Shown piece by piece: positions 56,006 to 64,000 of a stretch of 64,000 nucleotides of DNA (within the stretch, counting starts at the first letter, position 1; each line of letters opens with the position of its first letter). This DNA is from Asterochloris sp. CNOR1. Lineage: Eukaryota > Chlorophyta > Trebouxiophyceae > Trebouxiales > Trebouxiaceae. The stretch is taken from contig OZ017746.1 in assembly GCA_963969365.1 (NCBI GenBank), forward strand, positions 558,001 to 622,000, in the 5' to 3' direction. The position numbers and the translations under genes were made by a program. The notes beneath the pieces are model-generated. The model saw only the letters and a program-made list of their open reading frames with translations, had not been told where the DNA came from and did no database searches.

Positions 56006-59000
56006 ATGGCGGAAGAGCAACCAGGATTTTACTGCAGCACTTCAGGCACCTTCTTCGCGGACAAGGTGCTTAAAGCCGTCTTTGTCACTCTCCTGGCAGA
56101 TCTGGAGCCTCTGGCCCACTACTTGAAGAGCTGGCCATGTCTCTACATCACAGCATCAATATAAGGAGACTTGGCGACCTTGTTTGCAGGACTCCCTGAC
56201 TGAGCATTACCGCTCAGACTTCCACAAATACAATCTTAAGCGCAAGCTTGCTGGCCTGCCTCCAGGTCAGACTGCCCTTACTCACCATACTTTGCAAGTT
56301 CTGCCACATCATCGCCAGCACATTGACTCCAGTTGTGCCCTGCAGTCACCAAGGACTGGTTTGAGGCGCGCAGGAACCAGCTGAGTGGCACTGCCAGTGG
56401 TGGCCCAGTTCACAAGGTGAGATCAAGCCCTGCATTGAAGCATCGGCTGCTGCAGTACATCAGTGCATGGGCACAGCTTGCAGGCTTGCTGCTGTTGTTT
56501 GACAGGGCTGCACGTATCCACTGATGGTGCAGGTGTGGTTTGATCCCCTCACCAAGAAGCGGTTCAACACAGAAAACACCTACCAGGCTCATGTCAACAG
56601 CAAGAAGTACAAGGAGCTGCTGAAGAAGCTAGGAAAGGAGACGCCAGCGCCAGTTGTGTCCATCAAGAGGCCTGATGGGCCTGGTGAGACACCTTGGCAT
56701 GTAGTTTCTCACTGCAGCCAGTGGAGTTGCTGCGTAGTGCATGGCTGCGCCACAGACCAAGTGCCTTTGATAAGACAGGTGCACCCTGCATGGCGTGCAT
56801 GTTACCTGTATGAAAATCAAATTCAGGCTGGGATCTGTAGGCATTGTTGCTGCCATGGGGGCAGCAGCGGAAGCTGCAGCATGCAGGGAATAGTCCCACC
56901 TTGCTCTGCTGCATGCAGGTGCTGCCAATGCTGCACCTGCAGCAGAGGTCACACGGGCCTACAGCATCAAGGCGCCAAATGGGGTGCGGGATCAGACACA
57001 CAAGGTGAAGAATGCTGCAAGAGCGAGCTGCAGCCGCCCTCTTGAGCATTGCATGCAGTAATCAAGCATCACATCCATGCATCTGCTCTTAGGAGGCACA
57101 GCCCAAAAGCATAGCGTAAGAAGCCCGTGCTCTGCATGCATGCATGCAGCCTTATAGCAGGCATGACACCTGCACACAGTCCTTTTCCCTAGATGGTCGT
57201 GGCAGTGGGTCTGGCAGATTAAGTAGCCAGCCTTGCTCAGAAGCAGGCTGCACCAAGCAGTCATGTCTGTTGTGCTGTGGGTCCTGCTGCTACATCTTTT
57301 GTGGCGCAGCATGTAGACAGCGCTTGTTGCACCTGCACTTATGCAGCACAGCCTGATGGCTTTTGTTGGATCTCAGGATGATGCCACAAGCCCTGCAATG
57401 CTTCTTGAGGTGCTTTGAGTCTGACAGTGCATCTTGTGGTTGCTTCAGGATGTTGCTGAGACAGCAGCTTCAGATAAGGATCAGGACATGGATGAGGCCT
57501 CCTCAGGCTGGGAAACAGCCTCAGATGATGGTGACAGGGCTGCGCCCGGCCCTGGGGGCAGGCAGGCTGAGCAGGCGCAGCGGCCTGTCGACGGCGCAGC
57601 GGGTGGGCCCAATTACACACAAGCATTTGTTGGTCTTTTGACAGTGCAGCAGTGGGCGCGTTTTCAGACGAGGCTTACATGTTCCACCACAGCAGTCCGG
57701 CGGGCAGACTCGGCAGGCGTAGCAGATTTCTGGTAGAGGAGCAGGTGCATTTTGTGCACACCAGTCAAGCAGTTAGCCTCTGCAGGGAGGCTGGGCAGGC
57801 GCAGTAGCCTGGTGGCAGTGCAGCCAGCTGAGCTCAAGGGAGTCAGCTTGAAGGAGACTATGCATCCAGTTCAGGCATGCAGCCATTCATTGCAAAGTGA
57901 GAACACCATGTCTGCTTTTGCCAGCTCTGCTTTGCTGGCGCTGGTGGCAGTCTGCCGGCCCAGGCAGCAGAGGACACCTTAGATCTGCAGCATGATGCTT
58001 GCTCATTACTCAGCAACATCACTGATCCTCCCTCCTCCCGGCTGCAGCCTCAGCCTCTGGCCAGGCAGCGGAGCCTGACGAGGAGTGGGAGGAGTGGGAT
58101 GTCGGGCGCAGCCTGTTTGACAATCACCAGAGCGACAGCATGGAGGCCAACCTGGAGTACATGTTCAAAAACTTTGGCTTCTACTTTCCTGACGCTGAGT
58201 ATCTGACAGATCCTGAGGGCCTGCTCAAGTACCTGGTGAGTTGGTTCTCGTGTGTTGCTGGCTCGAGTGTCCACTTATGGCTGCACGTTGCTATGTGCTC
58301 TATGTTGCTTTGTGCATGCTACAGCCTGCCTGCTGGCTTTATGCTACGCATTGCCTGCCGCGTGGCAGTGCTCTGTGTTTTTTACCTGCCTGATGCATTC
58401 TTTGAGTTGCCTGCTGGCTTTGTGCCATGCTGACTAGAGCATGCCTGCCCCACATTCCTGTCAGTCTAGACACCAATGCTTGGCTTAGGAGGTGAATCTC
58501 ACCAGCTGCCAGTCATGCTTGCTGGGGCGTGTCTGTAAACATGTCTCTTTGCTGTGCAGGGCATGAAGCTACAATATGGCCACGCCCCGCTGTACACGCG
58601 CGGTGATGACGCCAACTCCAAACAGTTCACGTCCCTGCACGCTGTGCAGCGGCACATGGTGGATGTTGGACGCTGCAAGATGGCATTTGAGGACAATGAG
58701 GAGGAATATGAAGAGTTTTATGACTGGGCACCTCTGGCGGCTGAGCTGGAAGGTGGGTCTTGCACCTTTCCCGCCAGCCTTGAGGCATTTCCAGTCACCA
58801 CAAGCCAGCTGGGACACTGCCGGCTGAGGAGGACTGAGAGCCGGCGTGGCTGGGAGGGGCAGTCTGGATCCATACTTCTCATTGGTCCGAGAAATGTGTG
58901 TGGCAGAGCTGGGGAATGTCTTTCACACAGGCCCCATTCACTCACTCCCTAACATCTCCCCTCAAGCCACTTGAGAGTTGAGCTGCGGGTGATGATGCTG

Positions 59001-59615
59001 TGCTGGTCATGTAAGTTACGAACAGGATGACCTCGCATCCATGTCCAGCAGCAACAGCTGTGGCAGATTGTGCTGCATGTTTGCTGCATGCACCTCCTTA
59101 AAAGAGTTGCGTCAATCAGAGCTGCTGCTTGCAGGTGGCACCGTGGCTTTGACTGCAGACCCAGGGCAGGCAGGTGACAGTGCTGGGTATGAGCTTGCCC
59201 TGCCAGCTTCCTCCAACTCAGCAGGCAAGGTTCTGGGCAGCAGGGACTTCATTCGCTTCTACAAGCAGAGGCACCGCCCCAATGATACAAGGGAGTCTGT
59301 CCAGGCGAATGCAGTTGTCGCAAGGTACGCAGTCCTGTACAAATGCCAGCAGCACAGTGCAGGCTGTGTATCCTGGCCTGCAGACAAACCAGCATCGCTG
59401 CTCGCCTTCCTGTGCATTTTAGTCTCACACGTGATCATTTCATCTTCTGGACATGCAGGTACAGGGCACTTGGTATTGCCACAATGCAGTCCAAGCAGCC
59501 TGACAAGGAGCAGACACGCGCCCAAAAGCTCCAAAAGAAATTTGCACGCCTGCGCCTCAAGAATGAGCTCAAGGCGAACGTCATCAGAGACCTGCCCAGG
59601 AATGTCACCTTCTGA
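56006..59615 (+). CDS. REI1: REI1/ZNF622-type 60S biogenesis factor, zinc ligands missing
   Basis: Ten exons: 56006-56065, 56190-56265, 56346-56416, 56533-56683, 56919-57004, 57449-57602, 58048-58235, 58560-58752, 59135-59324, 59459-59615. They give 441 residues with all phases closing. Family signatures: EHYRSDFHKYNLKRKLAGLP, RFNTENTYQAHVNSKKYKEL, FYFPDAEYLTDPEGLLKYL, LHAVQRHM, FEDNEEEYEEFYDW, GYELALPAS and RDFIRFYKQRHRP. REI1 works on late cytoplasmic pre-60S particles to recycle Arx1 and probe the exit tunnel. The four zinc-finger regions are degenerate. The first has C-x2-S, the second has no Cys and ends SKKY instead of SKKH, the CLFC finger reads SLFD, and the CLYC-like finger reads PLYT. 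The fold-bearing residues are otherwise well kept, so this looks like a zinc-independent version rather than a pseudogene. Start: first ATG of the conserved exon (MAEEQPGFYCS). Confidence 0.9.
57556..57832 (+). repeat. REI1 exon-6 end and intronic echo
   Basis: The exon end (57556-57602, CAGGCTGAGCAGGCGCAGCG) is echoed in intron 6 at 57780-57832 (GAGGCTGGGCAGGCGCAGTA), with a weaker copy near 57695-57720. The copies sit among CTGCAG acceptor-like sequences. Confidence 0.6.
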
Positions 59616-59733
59616 GATCTGCATGAGTGTGAAGCCTGCTCCTCTGTACTTTACTAACCAGCCATACAAACCTAGCAGCTAGGGTGTGAAGCCCAGATTT
59701 GCCTCCCTTAAGCAGCCGTGAGATTGCTTCCGT

Positions 59734-62700
59734 ATGATCCAGCCGGAGCCTGTTCCCCACCCTGCAAGCCTCAGAAGCGTGGTTCAGGCCATCGTTGCCT
59801 CGGCTTCATTGCCGCTAAGTGCTGAGACGCGATCTGCCCTGATCACGGCACTGCATGGCATGACAGGCATTAAAGAAGAGCGAGAAGACCTCGTTCAGCA
59901 GAAGGAGTCCAGAGTACAAGGGCCAGGCAAGCATGCAGAGGCAATCCAGGGGCTTATACTTCATACACCCTGCTGCTTGTATAGCTGTCATCAAGCTGGA
60001 CCTGCTTGCCTGAGGGCGCAAGGCAGACACCCATGCCTGGGCGTAGAGCAGTTTGCCGCCGAAAGGGGAAGTGACTGCTTCATCCCAGGGTGGCCTCAGA
60101 GCTTCTGGAAAGCCTGTTCGTGATCTGTAATGCTTGCTAGAAAGCACCCCTTTGGAATGTGAGGACTTCCTGCATGACCTCAAGGTTGCCTTCCCTCGCT
60201 GCAGGTGAAGCGGCATCTTTGGAGCTGCCAGACAAGAAAGCCCAGGCACAGCTGACTGCCTCAGGCGACAACTTGCCGGACGCAAGCGCCAGCATGGACA
60301 TCACCGCCAGGTGCAGTCCCGCCCCAGACAGTGTGGAAAGCGATGAGGGGCTCAGCTGGGAGCAGCAGCAGCAGCACCAATCTTCTGCTGCTGCAGAGGC
60401 AGAGCCGCAAGCACCTGTGCAGCCACCCCAGCCGGCAGACAGGTGCCAGCCTGGTGGCAGCAGCCTGCCAGGGACAGAGCAGATGGGGCACCCTCCTCCT
60501 CAAGCCCCCAAGGTGCGAATGTGGCACAGGCTGAAATTCAAGGCTATTTAAGCTTTCACTGCTATCAGCATCTAGGCATGTGCTGCATGTGTGACCCATC
60601 CTGTGCCAAGGGTTTCTCCATGATCCCCCTCCACACGGCATGGCTGGCCACACAGTCAGTTTTCATGGGCTGCCAGATGCTCCTCAGATGCACCTCCACA
60701 TGGCACTGATAGTGGCAGTAGCAGCTCATCTCTTAGCATCTCTCCTTTGTCATGCAGCCCGCACGCACCGCGCTCACGGATGGAGCAGTGGAGATGCTGG
60801 GGGCTGGCGGGCACGTCTGGAGCACCAGGGTGGCGTTCAGGCAGGGGGACCCCTACCTGCCATGCACATCGCCCCTGCTGGTTCACAGCCCCAGCAACAT
60901 GGCCTCAACGGACGGGGTGTACATCGCGCAACGCCCTCTGGCTTGGATGCAGCAATGCCGGCAGCCGCAGAGCCGCTTCAGGCCGCTGGCAGAGCCCGCA
61001 GCGGCACCTGTACAAGCAGTAGAGGGCGAGGGAGCCAGCCGCTTGCGGGCTGGGAGCGCCTTGTGTGCCTCAGAGGCATCTGGGCATGAGGGAGAAGCAG
61101 CTGGTGGGGGTGCCACACGGCTGCGGCCTGGAGGTACCAAGTGTGCCAGCGCGTGGTCCTCAGAGGCTGCTGAGCAGACAACAGAGGGTGAGGAAGCCAA
61201 CCAGCCTCGCCCTGGATGCGGCAAATCCAACCCCATGTCCATTTCCATTGGGCACGCAGGCAGCATCTCAGGAGCGGGCAGCGGCATGCAGCGCGTGCTG
61301 GGGCGCTTCACAGTGAATCCCCAGCCTACACCGCCGCAGCAGCAGCAGCCGCAGCAAAAGCAGGCTTTAATAGCCAGGAAACCCTGCATGAACAGGACGC
61401 CTCAGCCACGGGAGGAGCAGCAGAGGCCTGTCGAAGCTGCCGCTGCACAGCCCATAGCGGCTGCTGCTGCTGCCCTGCAACACACTGCTCCTCAGGACAG
61501 TGTGGGTGCGCCACGCAATAGGGCTGCACGGCCATCCCGCATTCTGGACAGCCCTGTCAGCTCAATTTCGCTGGACAGCGCAGACGACTCGGAAGTCCCT
61601 CCAGCCCCAAGGACGGATGCCTGCGGCAGAACCAGGGGAGCCCGGCGCCAGCAGCCCCAGACGGCCGATACATCAGCTGCGCCTGCAGGTGATGCCCTGG
61701 CGATGCTGCCTACTGGCAATTGGCCGCCTCAATGGCGTGGCAGGCTTGCAGGAGAGCTCCCAGTCCCTGATGCTCACCAGTCTGCCACTGCTTCAATGCC
61801 ACTGCTGAGAGAGAATACATTGGCCCCTGTGAGGTGCTGGTGAGCACTGCCGTATAGGCACATGTGAGTTGAATGCAACGGATGAGGAACAAGTTTGGCT
61901 ATGTGCACCTGTAGTTGCGAGGGCACAGGAGGCCGCTGAGGATCAGGCTGGCGCTATGGCCAGCCAGGGGAGCTCACATGGGACGGCTGCAGGCAGCAAG
62001 CGTAAGGCTGAGGTCAAGAGTGAAAGGGCCAAGAAAGCTGCCAAGATCCGATGGGATCACGAGGCTCAGGTGGGAAAGCACATGGCAATCTGCTGCTGTC
62101 CTCAGGCCAATGCAGGCAAGATCACTGCCTGGCAAGGCATGCTGGGACCTTGTGGCCCAAATGGTAAGGCTTGAATCACCTCCAGGCCATGCACGATGTA
62201 GGCACATGGCAGCAGTTGTGTTGTGGGTGAAGCAGGAGGGGTCCTGCAGCAGCAACTGCTGCACTTTTTCAGTGGCCTGAAGCATCCCGGCTGCTTCAAT
62301 TTAGCATTGCTTCTAAGGCATGCTGCAAGTGCATGACTCAGGTGAGCCCTATTTTGTCTCGTTGGCAGATCCATCTGGCATCCCTGGCAAGGTCAAGGCA
62401 TCAATGTACTGGGGAAAATTTGCTGCAATGCTGGCGATCTGCCCGTGGCATAGCTTTCATTCTCTGCTTCAGGCTAGAACGTCTGAATTGAGTATGACAA
62501 TTCAGCTAATAAGCAGCTGCACTGCTCTGCAGGTGGATGAGAAAACCCCAGTCAGGCATGGCAGCCAGCCCACCCTGTCCCTGCCAGACGCGGAGCCCAT
62601 GCAGACAGACGTGACTGATTGGGGGGGGCTCTTCTCGACAGCAGCCTGCAGGCAGGTTCACTGCCACCTGCTCTGCAGCGCCCTCTGCATTAAGCCCTGC

Positions 62701-64000
62701 TCCTGCATGGGCAGACATCATGTGCTGTGTAAGGCAGGGAGCTGCTTATAAAATATGGTCAATCATGTCACACAGCTGCCGTCAGCCTTTCAGGGGACAC
62801 TAAGTCTGAAGCAATGCATGCTGGGGGTGGGAAAAGGAAGGGGCCCAAGCACGACACAAGTGGATGGCCTCAGCGCCAGGCTGAAGCGAGCGCCACCAAT
62901 GGGGCTTGCAGTGTGGTTCACCGCTGGCAGCAGCACCTACAGGCGCCAACACATATGCCTGGCCAGGGTGTAGAGGCCTCTGCTGCAGCCCACATCCAGA
63001 ATGGTTGTGTCAGCCAGCATGCTGTGTACCATAAGGAGTGTGAGCGCTTTGCCACATGCGTGCCCCTGTCTGCAGGCGAGCTGGCCTGGAGGCTGCACAG
63101 AAGGCCACTGCAACCACAGGCGTGGCAGCAGCCCAGGCAAAGTTCGAGTGATGGGAGGCCTGCTGCACGTCAGCCTTGCTTTCTGCCTGCCTACAGGCAA
63201 GCGCTGTGCAGGAGGCTGTGGTTCATTGGATGAGAAGAGCTCCCCTGCTGAAGTTGCCTCATCCCCTGCCTGCAGGCAAGCAGCTCATTGGGCTGTGCTG
63301 GAAGCCACTGCCGCTGCTGACGAGGCAGCAGCCGAGGCGCTGGCAAGGTTTGACAGTGAGCAGCAGGGCTTGCCTGAGGGCATGCACAGGTCTCAGGCAG
63401 CCACGCCAGCAGTGGCTGAGGGGGGGCGCAGCAGGCCGGCCTGGGGCGGGCGCGATCAGCCCAGCAGGCGCTGCCTGATCAGGCTGGAGGAGGAGGTCCT
63501 GCTGCAGACCCTGCCGGAGCGCCTGTGGGGGAAGCTGGAGGGCTCAGGTGCAGCTTCTTGACAGGCATGACCTGCCTGCCGTGGAACTTCAGCAATGTGG
63601 TGCCCGTGCATCCCTTATAGGGAGCCAATGCTGCGGAGTTTGCCAGAGGAACAGTGGGGAGGCTTGAGGACCAGTCGATCCCTTGTAGGATACTGTGTCC
63701 CTGCCAGCCATGGAACTGAGCTGAGCACCTTCAGCACAGGTGGCATCTGCACAAAAAGAGCTCGCAAAGATAGCTCTGGTCTTCCATGTCTTGCTTTCTC
63801 CTCCAAGAGGCCCTGCCTGCCCAGCAATGACAGTTTGACACCCTGCAGGGACAGGCAAGAAGCCCAGTGAGCCAGCGGCTCCCATCAGGCCCAGTGCCGT
63901 GCCGGCAGTCCAGACGCCTGCAGTGAAAAAGCAGAGGCAGGCAGCCTCCCACTCGGAGGGGCAGTCTCGGCACGCTGGAGGCGGGCGATCGTGGGGGGCA
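59734..64000 (+). CDS. Unrecognised low-complexity, probably nuclear protein; 3' end beyond window
   Basis: Start ATG at 59734 (MIQPEPVPHPASLRSVVQAI), 118 bases after the REI1 stop. Likely exons: 59734-59926, 60205-60512, 60758-61688, 61915-62069, one near 62533-62608, others around 62790-63560, and one open at the right edge from about 63850. The first five join in phase if intron 1 uses a GC donor (CCAG/GCAAGC). The protein is rich in Gln, Ala, Pro and Ser, with a helical start, a SISLDSADDSE acidic patch and strongly basic, NLS-like stretches (GSKRKAEVKSERAKKAAKIR; GGGKRKGPKH; VKKQRQ). No catalytic domain was recognised. Nuclear or chromatin work is only a guess. Exon borders after 62.1 kb are uncertain. 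Confidence 0.5.

Overview
This window is nuclear DNA from a eukaryote. Genes are densely packed on both strands and broken by many short introns (about 50-600 bases), almost all ending in a TGCAG-type acceptor. Base composition is moderately GC-rich, with very frequent CTG/CAG/TGCA. The gene set (mitochondrial-type HSP60, METTL1/TRM8, MED27, AFG2, a REI1-type factor, a CPSF-A/SAP130-like protein, a HAD protein with a possible plastid-targeting leader) and the compact intron-rich style fit a green alga, perhaps a trebouxiophyte. That lineage call is an inference. No plasmid, phage, CRISPR, rRNA or tRNA gene was recognised.

Layout. 0.3-1.2 kb (-): U-box protein. 1.4-3.3 kb (-): palmitoyl-protein thioesterase, head-to-head with a PREY homologue (3.4-3.8 kb, +). 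4.2-6.7 kb (+): HAD-family hydrolase. 6.9-11.9 kb (-): F-box protein with propeller-like segments. 12.3-21.9 kb (+): one very long CPSF-A/SAP130-like gene. 22.2-23.5 kb (+): Gly/Gln-rich hydrophilic protein. 24.9-26.0 kb (+): hemerythrin-like protein. 26.7-33.4 kb (+): HSP60, fully solved in 11 exons. 33.8-35.8 kb (-): tRNA m7G methyltransferase, head-to-head with a polo/SAK-like kinase (35.9-41.2 kb, +). 41.4-42.4 kb (-): HPRT. 42.4-46.4 kb: gene-poor, with two striking inverted repeats. 46.5-52.0 kb (-): AFG2/SPATA5 AAA ATPase. 52.2-54.0 kb (-): MED27. 54.3-55.1 kb (-): two tiny single-span membrane proteins. 56.0-59.6 kb (+): REI1/ZNF622 homologue. 59.7 kb to the edge (+): unrecognised low-complexity gene, cut by the window end.

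Most genes are housekeeping: protein folding and turnover (HSP60, U-box, F-box), ribosome maturation (AFG2 and REI1 act in the same late cytoplasmic 60S pathway in yeast), tRNA modification, transcription (MED27, CPSF-A-like), purine salvage (HPRT) and depalmitoylation. Exon structures were built by joining conserved reading frames at splice sites and checking that phases add up. They close exactly for PPT, PREY, HAD, HSP60, TRM8, the kinase, HPRT, AFG2, MED27, REI1, the hydrophilic protein, the hemerythrin-like gene and the two small membrane proteins.

The most unusual features are genome-structural. (1) Introns repeatedly carry degenerate extra copies of the neighbouring exon end, splice site included. 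(2) At least four introns, probably five, need a GC rather than GT donor. (3) A 73-bp-arm hairpin and a separate inverted-duplicated coiled-coil exon lie in the 44-46 kb gap. (4) The REI1 and MED27 homologues have lost zinc-ligand residues normally conserved in their families.
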